Shown one piece after another: positions 1 through 12,000 of a stretch of DNA of 64,000 nt. Positions within the stretch are counted from its first letter, which is position 1. Each line of letters begins with the position of its first letter. The translations under genes and the position numbers were made by a program. This stretch comes from Tyto alba. Lineage: Eukaryota > Chordata > Aves > Strigiformes > Tytonidae. The notes under the pieces were generated by a model that was not told the DNA's origin, did no database searches, and saw only the letters and a list, made by a program, of their open reading frames with translations. The DNA lies in contig NW_024881313.1 in the NCBI RefSeq assembly GCF_018691265.1, forward strand, positions 8,275,501 to 8,339,500. The letters are read 5' to 3'.

Positions 1-300
1 TTGCCAGGTGGATGACACCTGGAAATTAGGAGCTTTGGGAAGGCTGGGAGCTCTGGACCAGAGCTTATTCAGTGTTTAGCAAGAAGCCTCCAGCAGCTGC
101 TGCAGAGGTTGGATCAGGGTACTTATCTGGGAATTAGATGGAGGGTTTCAACAGCTGTGAAAGAGAGGGGATCAAGTAGGGGACTTTTCCGAGGGCTAAA
201 AGGAGGATTTTGGCAGCTGGGCAGCAGGCTGAGTTGAGGTGCTTATCCGGAGGGTGGCTGGAGGCTTTGACAGCTGGGAGGCCAGGCCAGCGATGGTACT
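1..300. repeat. Decayed tandem repeat, about 5 units of roughly 60 bp, E-box in four
   Basis: Five units of about 57-62 bp can be aligned by eye. Anchors are a [GA]CTTAT[TC]C[TCG]G-like block at 61, 121, 181 (as ACTTTTCCG) and 241, and a CAGCTG hexamer at 94, 152, 214 and 271, spaced 58, 62 and 57 bp. The first unit has the degenerate form GGCTGGGAG near 42, matching GCTGGGAG near 273. The block is purine-rich and more GC-rich than its surroundings. Units differ at many positions, so the array is old. Stop codons interrupt the frames across several units, so coding is unlikely. It may continue left of the window. Confidence 0.6.
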
Positions 301-3300
301 GCCTGTGCTGCACAAAGGCTTCTGAAAACTCCGTCTTTGGTAACATAGTTCTCGACACAGTTTCAGGCTTTTCGAAAGATGAACTTTTCCCTCCAGTGAG
401 AAAGCAGCTGTCAATAAAGCCTGAAAATGTCTTTATTCAAAAACATCATTGCAAGATGAAAGCCCAGGACAATCTGAAAGAACAACCAGAGAGCATGGCC
501 AGCATGTTTCTTTGAACTCTAATGGTGTGCACGTTTGAGTAGTTAGCAGAATCTTTAAATAACAGGGACCTTCTGGGGATAAGATGTAAAGTGTATTAAG
601 TATCCTACGAAGTTGCGATTAAGTGTTAGGAGGTTGGCTTTGCTCCAAAAGCATGAAAGACACAGCTAAAGAGTTATGTACATAACAGTAGGCTCAATGA
701 TTTGAGCCTGGCAAATTTTATAAAAACAAGACAAAAATATTCTCTATTATTACTGTACTCAGAGACCATATTCTCTATTCATTAAAAAATACACTAAAAA
801 CAAACACAAGAGTTATATGAGCATTCCACAATGTTCTCACAGATCATATGTGCAAGAGTCAGTCCTTGCAATATACACCCAATTCAAACCCTATAATTTA
901 TGAGCTAAATGTTTGCAGAGTGGGTGGGGTTTTTGTTGCAGAAACAGATGTGCAAGAAAATCAAATCTGTTGGCATGGGAATAATACCCGCTCTTGCCTA
1001 TAAAAGAAATGAACCCATGTTCACTGTTGGAGTTTTCAAGGGCTCTTATTCATAAAATAAAATATTAGTACCCAGCTACCACTGTGTTGCTCTCCTGCAG
1101 CAACAATAAAACAGCATCAGTGAGGATTGCTACATCACATTTGTTCATTCACACACAGGCTCGCACACCAGCTGCCCCCTGAATCCTGACTTTCTTGTAA
1201 CACTAAAACTCAGGGCCAATTCAACCATATTAATAGGCTCTCTGTGCCCATTTAACTGCCCTTCAATCCCAAGCGATCCGTGATTCTCCTTGTTTCCCTG
1301 CACTGAGAATTGAATTATAAGAGGGGCTTCAGTGATAAAGAGGGAGAGAAGAGTTGGGCCAGGGAGCAGGTGGCAGCACCTAGGATGCAGTGGAGGGTCT
1401 TGGAGAAGGGGAATGCATGGCAGGGTGTTTGTGGTTGGCGGGAGGAAATTTTAAAGCAGTCCCAATTAGGAATAGCATCCAGGTAGCAGCGGGTACCTTG
1501 TGCAAAGAGGACTTTCTGATGTTTGTGAAAAGGTAATGGTAGATTTTTCCCTAAAATCAGAAAGCTGTACCTTACAAACACCCGTGGTAAGAAGAACAGC
1601 TTTGAAAGCTTCTTTTTGTAAAGAACAACATTTCTATATTGTGCACAGAACACACAGGGCTTGCATGCGGGCGCTCAACTAAAAGATTTGCAGGCAAAGT
1701 CTTGTGGAACAGAGAGGCAATCACAGCATGCAGCTGCAAAGGAGCTTTGGTAGAAACCCTAGGTATGCTGTGGATTGACAATTAAATGAGCTCAAAAAGC
1801 ATCTGTCTCAAACTGCTCACATCTCTGAAAATGCGATTTCTACTGTTCTATACTGGAATGTGAAATTCTACCGGTCCTGTTACATTCATTGAGAAGAACT
1901 TGGTGGAGCTCAGGGGAAAGAATGAAGCATACTGCTGGTTTCATTCATACAAAACTTGAAGAGCAATCACGGCTTGCAAGAACAAACAATGAAACCAAAT
2001 CAGTCTTCTAGGTATGCTTTGGCTTTCAGCATGAAAATGTGCTTAAGTCTCCCTTAAAGATTTGTGGGAGCACTAATTATTACCAGGAAATAGTAAAAAT
2101 GAACGTTTCTGTCACTGTTACAGGCACTTGTAATTGACTTTCACATATAGTTTTGGACATGCTGTACCATGGCTTGCTTAAAAAAAAAAGTTTTGGGGGT
2201 GGTATTCAAGCTAGTGAACAGGATTGTTTAGAAATAGCATATTACATGGGTGTGGGAACTACTACTTCCAAATGTATTACATTTCCAAAGGAGCTTTGGA
2301 TCACTGTCACAAACAAAACAGTAATACAAATTCCATTCTAGTTAGAAAAAAGTTGTTTCCTTTCATTGTCTACCTAAATACTATATCTTTTTTTTTTTTT
2401 TTTTTTTTTGCAACAGACACAGAGGAGGGACTTTTTTGGTCCAAAATATTGCTAATATTCGTTATCAAAGTCAGATCACAGAAATACAGACTCAATATAC
2501 ATGCAAACAAATCAGGTTTTTTCAGTACCTCTTGAGGTGCCACCCCACAGCCTAATGCTTTTCAGCCTTCCTATAACTTCCTATAATATTCAACATGTAC
2601 TTGTTTCTCTTAATTCCATCTAAATATGCATCTTCCATAAAACTGCACTAAACTTCTTCAATGCTACTTTCTGTCATCCAAACATATTCCTCTCTAATAC
2701 TTGGTCTCTCTCCAGACAACATGATGTATGCATAACCTTTCAGGTAATAGTTGCAAGAAAAGAGAGAATATTGTGTATAAAAACATTCAGATCCTAAACA
2801 GCCTGACTTAGGTTTCAGAAGAACAGCCCACTGGACTGCTGTGACCGTACCAACTCAGCTCAAACTTAAGCTTGTTCTGAACAAGTGAAATTAAGCCACT
2901 CTGCAGAGCTCTGAACTATGTTTTTAGACATACACTATATATTTGTTCCTAAATCCATTCCTTCTTTCTGAATTGCCATAATTTGTGTGTATTTCTAGTA
3001 AGACACTGTGTCTTCCTGGAGCCAGTATTGATTTTTTTTTTTCCTCAGTTCACCCTTTTTTTTTAATTTCAGATCCATTTTTATTAAATACCTGTCTTAT
3101 TTCAAACAGAATCACATATTCTTTCTTCATGTCTGTGCCCTTTGTGCAACCTTCTGTCCTTATCATCATTTGTAAATCTGCTCTATCTTGCATAGTAGGC
3201 AAATTTCCTTAGTTTACTAATTGCTTCCAGATCATTAACAGGGAATCTTAAGAAAGATGCTAACTCATGAGCTAACATAGGACTTACTATCCAGCAGAAA

Positions 3301-4050
3301 TGACTTTTTGGAATTTATCATATACAGCTGATTTACTTAGAGCATTTGCATATCTGGGTGACTACTGGATATGAAGGATGAATTATATACCTACAATGAA
3401 TTTTAATTGTCCCTTTGCAGCTAAAATCAGATTGATAATTACTGCATGATCACTAGATAACACATGGTGTCCCTTTTAAAAACTGCATTTATTTTATACA
3501 GATGGATCCCAATTATTTGTGATTCATCTAACATGAAGCAAAACATTTGTTATCCATTTGTTAAGGAGCCAGCAAACAGTACAAGTCAGGAAGCTCCCAC
3601 TGCCTTGGTAAAATGGCAGAGAACAGAAGATTAGAGAATTTAAGGGCAGTCTGCTCAGCTGGATTAAGGTAACTGATGGAGAAGAAAAAATTTTTCAGGT
3701 GAGACCAGAGCAAATGGCCTAAAGTGTCTGGGTAATAAAGGGTTAGGATCGGGGCACATGAATTAATCAAGTACCCTCTGCCCCACAAACAGAATAAAAT
3801 CATGCAATTGTTAGCATTGTTCGATGTATCAATGCTGATTTTGAGCTCTTAACTTTATCTCAAGCTCCTATACATCTCAAATCAAGTAACTTGTAAAGGG
3901 CTGCACAAACAGAATCTGAAGAAACTGTTTGTTAGAGCTCTAATTTACCTGCCTGTTCCTGTCCCTCACTGACAAACATCTATTTCACCCAAGCTACTCC
4001 AGAATGGAAAGATTTGGGAATATTCAGGAATCATAAAGCTCTAAATAATT
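301..4050. other. Intronic sequence 3' of the last visible HDAC9 exon; no gene seen
   Basis: I looked here on the minus strand for the terminal class IIa HDAC exon, expected to encode a tail starting like KQYWK and ending in an acidic EPMEEEPAL-like peptide, and did not find it. The short open frames here have no recognisable content and overlap on both strands. A slightly GC-richer stretch lies at about 1320-1480. A 22-T tract is at 2388-2409. AATAAA hexamers on the minus strand, the nearest at 3488-3493 and another at 3080-3085, could serve as poly(A) signals for an unspliced HDAC9 3' end, but nothing else supports that. Confidence 0.6.
2388..2409. repeat. (T)22 homopolymer
   Basis: Uninterrupted run of 22 T. 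No target-site duplication or retroposon body could be recognised beside it, so it is called simple repeat only. Confidence 0.95.
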
Positions 4051-4277
4051 TCAGTGGATTAGTTTTCCAGGGCTAAATACATAGCAGAAACAAAGAGATG
4101 TCAAAGAAACAAAAAATAAAAGCATATATATATATATATATATATTAGACACAGCATGCTCATTTATACATAAAACATTTGCCCACTCTTTTTTCCAAAG
4201 CAATAGTTTAATGTCTGTGACATTAATTAATAATAAAAAAATATCCCAAACCCACCGACCCAAACTGGGAAACATAC
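4051..4277 (-). other. HDAC9: Possible intron-retention 3' extension of HDAC9
   Basis: If the donor at 4277-4276 is not used, the HDAC9 frame runs on from the exon and stops at TGA (4053-4051), adding 75 residues including the split codon. The extension begins SMFPSLGRW, has a hydrophobic run (DIFLLLINV), a YIYIYI block encoded by the (TA)n tract and a second hydrophobic Cys/Phe-rich run. In human HDAC9 a well-known shorter isoform ends by the same mechanism just past this exon with a brief tail beginning SM. Only the SM dipeptide, encoded by the donor itself, matches here. The nearest minus-strand AATAAA is at 3493-3488, about 560 nt past the stop. This may be a real isoform end or simply intron that lacks stops. 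Confidence 0.35.
4124..4145. repeat. (AT)11 microsatellite
   Basis: Perfect 22-bp AT dinucleotide run. It lies inside the open read-through frame of HDAC9, where it encodes alternating Tyr and Ile on the minus strand. Length changes not divisible by three would shift that frame. Confidence 0.95.
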
Positions 4278-4362
4278 TTTGAATTTCAGTGGTCTTTTTT
4301 AAAGAGGCTATTGCATTCATATTGGGGATTTGGTGCACAATATCTTCCGGGAGAGGCTCCAG
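4278..4362 (-). CDS. HDAC9: HDAC9 exon, end of the deacetylase domain (85 bp)
   Basis: This is the most 3' HDAC9 exon in the window. The acceptor is a pyrimidine-rich tract ending ttcttgcag (AG at 4364-4363), and the donor reads CAAA|gtatgt (GT at 4277-4276). It starts in phase 0 with LEPLPEDIVHQIPNMNA and ends TTEIQ plus the first base of a split codon. The peptide follows directly from GNE of the preceding exon. The conserved class IIa pattern is NELEPL.ED..HQ.PNMNA; HDAC4 has ELDPLPEKVLQQRPNANA and HDAC5 has ELQPLDEAVLQQKPNINA, so HDAC9 is the best fit. It lies at the C-terminal edge of the deacetylase domain, before the tail. Phase 1 at the end suits a next exon starting inside Lys (A|AG), as in related HDACs. 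That exon lies outside the window. Confidence 0.92.
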
Positions 4363-5189
4363 CTGCAAGAATAGAATAGAATAATATAAATTTTCAATAA
4401 GCCACAGGGAAGTAAAACAAACTGAAACAATGTAATCCTCAGGAAAAGCTCAGCCCAAGAACTGGTTAACATTTTGCTGGTATCAGTTCTAAAAGTATAG
4501 CCACGATTTTGTTTTCTGTTTTCCAGCCATGTAATTGAATTCCAAGGGGCTTTTCTATTGGCTGCAAGACTAATCTATGGAGTCTCTGAAGCAGGTGCAT
4601 GTCTGTGTATTATTCATTAAAAAAATGCTAGTTATTTGTGTAATTTTTGTAGGTTCCTCACAAACCAAATTCCACAGTGTCTGTATACGCAGCTGGGCAC
4701 TCCGAGCAAAACCTTGCTGAAGCCACACTGGAACCGAAGTGTGCGCTCTATTATCTTTATTTTTCTGGTGTTATTACATCTAAACATCTTACACATTTTA
4801 AGATTTATAGGGGAAAGCCATAAAACACAGCTGCTTTTACTAGCTTTGTATTATTTTCAAATAAAGTAGTAGATAAAAAACAGTTATGCAGATCAGCAGT
4901 AAGAGTTCTCTAAGTTTTTTTATAGAGTTGGCTTCATTTTAATTAGTCAGTTTTAACTGTATATTCTGTGAGTAGGACTGCATCCTAGTAAATTAGCAGA
5001 TGGAAGTGTTCAGTCACTGCACAGTTATTTTTGCCCTGCAACGGATGCATATACCAAAAAAACTGTACTTTGAGATTCATTCACATGTGCTTTTTTGTCC
5101 CCCTATCATACATTTCCTCCTAGAAAAAGGGTAAAAGACTGTTGGGGCTAAATGACTCTTCTCATACCGTAATAACTATATTCTTCTTG

Positions 5190-5640
5190 AACTATGCTTA
5201 GAGTCCAGGCAGTTTTTCCGCTTCCCCGCACCCTGACAAGGTGGGCAAGGACGAGCGATATCAATACCAATCTCTCCCCTCTGAAGCGAAGGAAGGTCGA
5301 CCACCATTGACAAGAGACATCTGTACTTCAGACAGAAATCCTTTCTTAAGCATGCCTGAGTCTCCTTTAAACTAGGTCAAGAGAAGCCCACCCAAGGAGC
5401 TTCCTCTGTGAAGTTAATAGTTCAGTAGCCATCATATATTGTCCTCTGGGTTGCTACCGCTGCACTGCTACCCACCAACTAGATAAAATCAGCTTTGATC
5501 CAAGTACACAAAGTGGGAAGTGACTGCAGTGTAGATACTCCCTTAGTGGTGCTATTTTAAGCAAGCTCGGCTACAAATCCCAGAACTTCTGGGATCCTAC
5601 CATTACAGTCAGCAGTGAATGCCTGTTAGCGATAAAGACA
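5190..5640. repeat. Possible ancient interspersed repeat or old insertion
   Basis: This stretch differs from its AT-rich surroundings. It has six CpG dinucleotides between 5219 and 5299 and a segment around 5528-5565 (CTGCAGTGTAGATACTCCCTTAG) that resembles motifs common in turtle and crocodilian interspersed repeats as I remember them. It also holds the palindrome at 5577-5595. All three plus-strand frames of the CpG patch close quickly, so I do not call a gene. The repeat family is not identified. Confidence 0.25.
5577..5595. promoter_or_regulatory. Perfect palindrome resembling a ZNF143/Staf-type motif
   Basis: ATCCCAGAA-C-TTCTGGGAT is a perfect inverted repeat with 9-bp arms. With its left flank it reads CTACAAATCCCAGAA, close to the ACTACAA.TCCCAGAATGC motif bound by ZNF143/THAP11, and the half-sites resemble STAT or Ikaros sites. 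Function is not shown. Confidence 0.35.
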
Positions 5641-6671
5641 TTGCAAACATCACCAGTCCTTTGGAGTCCTGGCAACTAAAATGAATAAGGCTGTTCATGT
5701 CATTATTTCCTTAGAATCCCATATGGGATTGCAGCTGGAAGATTTCCTTGTGGCTAGAAACAATAGCACTATGTTTTGTTTTCAAATAGCATAAATCACT
5801 CCATTCCGTGCAGTGAGCAAGCGTGCAGTGAAGTGCTGGTAGGACCTGACTGGGTCCCAACTCTACTTCGTTACCAAGGAGGCCAAACTGTAAAGGAAGA
5901 TTGTTGATATCTAATATGTATCATGCATTAGAATAAAGAGAGCAGTTACAACAAAAATAATTTTTACAGATACCTTTGCAATTCTTAAACCACACGTACT
6001 TAGCGATCTGCATAGGTTACTCTGATAACTTCTGCAGGTACTTGGAGCAAAACTGCGTACTTATGAAAGTGCCCACCAACAGATTAAGCTTCACAGATTT
6101 TAGAACAATAATCCATATAATAATCATAATTATTGGGGTTATGTAGATAAATAGCACTCGCTTTTATCACTTGTTATTTTCCGTTTAAAATAATCTTTCA
6201 TTTGGCCAGGAAGAGGGAAAAATCCTGAAGTTCTCTTTGGTCATACTGGGTGCAGGAACACAGACGGGGAAGCAAAGAGCAGTTTAAGGTTCTGTTTTGA
6301 CAATTTCCTAATTCCTAAGACTCTGATGACCAATTTACTCCCCTGAAGTAGGACAAAACAGCTCCAGGTTATAACAGTAGGAGTAATAGTACCAGGTATG
6401 GAATTGCCAGACTGCAAGATGTGAGAGCTATGTCTTGCTTTGCTCTTTGAGTACCCTGAGGTTCTTTCTGCAGACCTCTTGTACTAATTATTCGGCTGGG
6501 AGCAACTGACGTAGAGATAGATAGAGGAGATTTCCTGTGAAAAGGTAAATATTTTGTTGCCTTCTTCACAGCTGGATTTTTGTAGGAGTCAAAAAAATGT
6601 CCCGATTTTTCCTAATATATCAGTGACACCTCTATATTTATCAGAAATCATTTTTTTAACAAGTAGGCTGC

Positions 6672-6707
6672 ATTTGAACATATACATATATTTGAACATA
6701 GACATAT
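6672..6707. repeat. Tandem duplication of an 18-bp unit
   Basis: Two adjacent copies, ATTTGAACATATACATAT at 6672-6689 and ATTTGAACATAGACATAT at 6690-6707, differ at one base. This is a recent or well-kept local duplication. Confidence 0.9.
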
Positions 6708-7476
6708 CGGATTAATATTTAGAAATAGCATATGCGTTTTTAGAAATCAGGATAAGCTGATAAATCATTAAAGAAAAGATGAAAAAGGATCAAACATTCA
6801 ACAATTATCCCAATCATTATTCCATCTGTTAGTTCTACTAACAGATCTGTAGGTGATGTGAGTATAATAGTCATGTCTAATCATTTCCTTAACTTTTTTC
6901 CACAAAACTTAGATTTCATATACCAAGCACAGCTTCTGCTCTGGAGATATTCTGCCTCCTCACCCTTCAGGATAGCCAGATAGACCTTGGAACCTCTTCC
7001 ATATCAGGGAAACTTTATCAGGCTCCACAAGTTCATTACATCATATACCCTGCTCAGCCCAAAATGCAGTACCGTTACAAAAACATTCTAGAAATAAAGC
7101 CAGTGGGCTATAGCAGCTATTTCTATATACTCTGAAATGAGACTGTCTGCATTCAAAAGAATTATTTCTGTTGGCAGCTATCCACTGGTTGGATATAACT
7201 GTATAGACATAGGGGTGTCCCTGGAAAATATCAGCAGTTAGACCCAACAGTGAACAAAAGAAATTACTCTACACCTGGCATATATGGCACATCACCTTCC
7301 CTCCTACACTTATTGGCATTCAGATCATGAAGTCTATTAAGTCTGGGGGCTAACAGAAAGGAAGCTGAAAAGAGCACTGGATATACACTGTCAGGAAAGA
7401 AATCTTACAGAGAAGAACAGCTCAAGTCTGCAGAAATAACCAAACCACTGGAGAGACAGTTTGGACCAGACACAAA

Positions 7477-7493
7477 GGGTCACATTTTCAAAG
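7477..7493. repeat. Possible old repeat end fragment
   Basis: GGGTCACATTTTCAAAG resembles the terminal motif of palindromic elements widespread in archosaurs and turtles. No matching opposite end was found close by. Assignment is from memory and weak. Confidence 0.25.
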
Positions 7494-9017
7494 CTTTTAC
7501 ATGGCTGAATTGGACTTTTGTGCCCAAAGTAGCAGATGAAAGTAGAAACTGTGTCCGCTAATCATTTTTAAAGTAGGAAAAACAATGTAAATGGGCAAAA
7601 ATCACTTGGGCTGCCAAAGTCCACCAGAGGCATATCAACAAATGTTTGAAGAAGGAATTAACGATGGAAATTTCATGTGCCCAGAAAGTGATCTGAATTG
7701 ATCACTGGGAACGTGGAGAGAGTCTGAAATTACAACAGTCTGTACTGAGCTGGAAATTCTAGCAATATCTGCACTGTCTTTAGCAATGTCTTGTTTTAAA
7801 GCACCAAGTTTAGCTTCAGTGAAGATTGTTGCAGAGTGTAGCTAAAGATAACTGACAAGTGAAGCAATTGTTAGCACAAGGTAAGGAGCATGGAGAGTTC
7901 TGACAGAAACAGAGGAAGGGGAGAAGGCAGGCAGGCTCCTCGGGGATGCCTAGGCTGCAGGAGGAAGCATTACAATGTCCCTTTCCTGGATACACAGTGC
8001 AAGAAGCATATCAGCACTAAGACTGGGCTTTGCTCCTCTTAGGGTTGCCTATGATTACAGTGGACTAAGTTCAAAGATCTCTCCAGTCCTATGTGTTCTT
8101 ATATTAGCAATCTTCTCAAAGTTTCTGCAGTTTCTGTTTATATTTAAGCACTTGAGGCAGGTATTTTTGTGATCCACTGTTACAAAGTGGTACATAAGCG
8201 AGTCAGATTTAAGTAGGGAATAGGTTCAAAGGCACAAAGGGTCATTAGCACCTACCAATCCCCAAAAAACGAGGGATGCCTTGGAATTATGTAACTTTGG
8301 AATCAGAATATTCTCTGTTTCCTTAGCCAAACCACTTCCTGACTAACACTGCACACCCTGGGGACTTTGATATCACCATATTGACCTCTGGCAAATACTT
8401 TGCTCCAGTTTCCTAGCCTATCTAATTCTCTGTTTCTGGGCCAACTTCTGGACTCTGGGTTTATGCAAGCAGCAGTTGACAGGTGGCTTAGACTCAGTGT
8501 TAATTATTTTCTAGTATTAGACTCAAATTAACAATGAGGATATGAGATTGTGACCAAGTTTACCATGCAATTTAAAATTGATCTTAGGCCATATTCACTT
8601 CCATTAATATTTCCATTTTGGAGAGAGAAATGCTTACCTGTTCTGGTAAATAACCCCTTTTAACGCAGTCCAGGCCCTCTTGGCAGAGCTCACTGCCTAG
8701 CTGGCAAACAGCCCCAGATTCACACTGAATTCCACGAAGGAGAAAATGCCAACTTTTCATCATCAGCAGGAAAGCTGCAGAGTATGAGCTTTCCATTTAA
8801 ATTACCATCCCCTCCTAAATGCCAGCTCAACAGATTGCAAGAAAGAAGCACATACTTCACACTCTGCAAGAAAATTGTCCAGTATAAGTTTTCAAGCATG
8901 CTTGGGAGCCAACCAATCACAATGTTTTGTCAAATTCTGCTTCAGACTGAAATTCAAGCCAGAAGAATATTTACTAGAAGATGTTAAATTTAGTCACTTG
9001 AAAATGTTTTTGCACTT

Positions 9018-9060
9018 AGGGCCAAATTCAGCCTTGGCCGCCACAGTCAATGAAAGCAGA
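9018..9060. repeat. Possible old MITE-like repeat end
   Basis: AGGGCCAAATTCAGCC at 9018-9033, followed about 15 bases later by AGTCAATG, resembles the terminal motif of an old inverted-repeat element common in reptile genomes. Only a fragment is visible, and the far end is not seen. Confidence 0.35.
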
Positions 9061-12000
9061 CATGCATCCTCTCTTTGCCTTTGTTGCAGGGTCCCGCTGG
9101 GCAGAGCACACTGTGGACTTCACTTCTCTGTTTCCTCTATGTAAAGAAGAGCATGACCCCATCTGTGACTAATTATCACTTGTTAGAGACCATGGCAAAC
9201 TGCTGTACCACGCAGAGCTGAGACACTGCCCAAACCTGCAGACAGATCACAGGGACCATGATGTTAGACTGACTTCTATGTCCCATGAAAATATCCCACC
9301 TGGATGCTTGAAAAGGGATAGGATGAAGGAAGAACTAAATCCTCAGGTTTTGACTCAAAGAGTTTTGTGCTTGAAGAAATCCCTCCTTACTCTCTCTGGC
9401 TGCAGAAGAACCCCCAACTGAACACAGTTATGTTGGAAATGAGCTACAGGATTTAGGATGCTGTAGTCAAGGAAAGGTTATCCCTGAGGGCTTTTTAAAT
9501 CCAAGTAGTGCCTCTTCAAAATTAATGTGGAGGAAGGAAACCAGAACCTATCCTTGCACGTATGAAGCAGCCTTACTCACCACCATCTGGCACCAAAAGG
9601 CATAGCACAGGTCCTTATAGCACCAAAGCTAGGACAGACAAGATAATGGGGAATTTCCATACTCCGTGACAAAGATTTTGGGGAAAAAAATCTCAATATT
9701 CAACCCAATTTTCACACACTTCTTGGAATAACATTCAAATCTTAACATTTAATGGTTTTCTTAATTGAAGTAATATATATATATATAGCTGTATATGCTT
9801 TAAAAATAAGTATTTGAGTCTATAAAACCAGTCTGTGAAAAACTGTAGAATCATCGAAAAAGTATTGCAATAATGAAAGATTGATTTTTAAGCACAAAAG
9901 TATATCATCATCTCAGAAATGCTTAGGTTTAAAAGCAATGCCTCTTTTCTAATTATCTGAATCCATAATTTCCTTTGTTTTGACAGATGCTCTTTTAACA
10001 GGCAAGTTCTCAAATCAAGTTGAGAAAATTCAGAGACATTTTAAAGCAACTGATGCTCATCCTGACTTTTTATCTTCCAGAAGGTTTTCCATGTTTTCAT
10101 TTTGGATTTCAATGGAATCCAGCTGCTTAATCTCTTCTCACCTCTTAGAAAGATTTCATTCCAAAGAGATAACCTACAGTGCTCCTAATTAGCTCTGCAA
10201 ATGGTCAAATGGATTCTTCTCAAAGTGACATGGAAAATTTCTGCTTGTACACAGAAGCATGGAGAAGAAAACGTAAGTTGTTGAAATCTTATTTTTAAAA
10301 GTAATTTTCTATGTAAACTTTCTAATTAATAATTTTATCTTTATAAAATTTATCCTTACCTTTACTTATATAATTTCCTTTTTAGTTTTCTCATCATTTA
10401 AGGAGGGATTCACACAATCAAATCAGACTGAGCCATTTCAGATAATATAGGGTGTCTCGCCTGATTTCTAAATGCCACTCAGAAAGGGTGTGGATATCCT
10501 CTAAGATCTGTGTTAGATTACCAGTCCTGTGCTGATGTACTGGATACCCTGAGGTATCTAAAAAGGCACTAGGCACTTCTGTTTAGGGAACTGGGTCTTA
10601 GAAAGAAACAATTAACAATGTAAGTACCTCCAATCAAAGAGAACCAACAATTATAATCTCATTTGTGTTTCTGTCAAAATTTGAAATTATTGTTCAAAAG
10701 TGTTTCTTCAGTGAAGTTCAGAAGTATTGACCACGCATAGGTGGGACTGATAGCTCATTTAAATTCTGAGCTCTTCTAAGAAAGAGACCTTTACAATATT
10801 TTTTTTGGTTAGTCTTCAAAATCAACAACTGTATGCAAGAATTTCCTGTGCCATGATCAAATTATTTAAAGAAGATTAATTTGATAGTGTATTCTTTTCC
10901 TAATGGCTCCATTTTCATTTGTTAAGAGAAGAGTAAAAAGTTATCTTGCTAAACAGATGCATACATAAATAACTAAGAGCAAAATATATCTATTTTGGGT
11001 GTCAACCTGTTTTCCTTCATGGTGTTCAGAGACAAATTAAGAAAAGAAAGCATTTTTAACTTGTAAGTTTGATGTTACCTCTATATATCAGACCAGGTCT
11101 CCATGAAAGTTGGAAGTTGTGGCTAATTTTACAACTATTCCTTTTTTTTTTAAATGTTATTCTGCTGGTAATAGAACATATGAAGCAGTGAATTTCTGCA
11201 TTGACAAGTCCTGGCCAAAAACAACAACAGAAAAGAAAAAGTTTTCAAAAAAACATGAAAAATGTTTATGAATTCTAATCCTCAGCACATGAATAAATGC
11301 ATCTGACAAACTGCAGAGTACCTTATGAAGGTCTTTCTCAACCTTTCTAATTTGAGCTCAATTACATGTGTAGTGTTTAGAAACTGAAGTTCATCTTGCC
11401 AGTATTTTTAAGCTAGAGTTGCACTACATGCCATTATTTGGAAAAGTGAAAGGCAGATAATAAGTTATAATTATCCTATTAATCACCTATAAAGAATTGC
11501 ACTCAAGGAAGAATGCATCCTCAAATTACAGTAATTGGTTATTTGAAGGAAAACATTTTTTTTCTGAGCTTGGCAAGAACATACTTGGAGTTTTCTGTGC
11601 AAATTCACAAATATTATGCTGAAATCAAGCAGTGTATAAGCTACGGGCCATGTGGTGTAGATTGCCATAAATCTATAGATGTCAACAGACGTGCTGATTT
11701 CTAACTGCTAACTAGGTATCAGACTTCCTCATTAGTGTCTGCTCCTCAGCAACACCTTTACTTATTCTTTTAAGCAAACACCCATTTCTTATGGTAGTGT
11801 TGGTAACAACATTCTCTCTGGAGTATTTTTCTCTTCTTAGCAGTCACAGCATAATTTCTCTCTGAAATTCTGCTGCACCAGACCATCTAATGCACGTCCC
11901 TGAAGACAAAGATGTGAGTAAGAGCACATGAAAATAATGCTTATTGCATGAGGTGTTTCAAGTTATTACTGATCATGTTCTTCTACAAGTGATTTAAAAA

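Noticed and set aside
1315..1653. Minus-strand 112-codon frame, considered as the terminal HDAC9 exon
   Set aside because: It lacks the expected KQYWK-like start and the acidic EPMEEEPAL-like end.
5201..5311. Plus-strand frames in the CpG patch, one containing a KRRKV run that looks like a nuclear localisation signal
   Set aside because: The frames are short and close quickly, and the strand is opposite to HDAC9; more likely an old repeat or chance.
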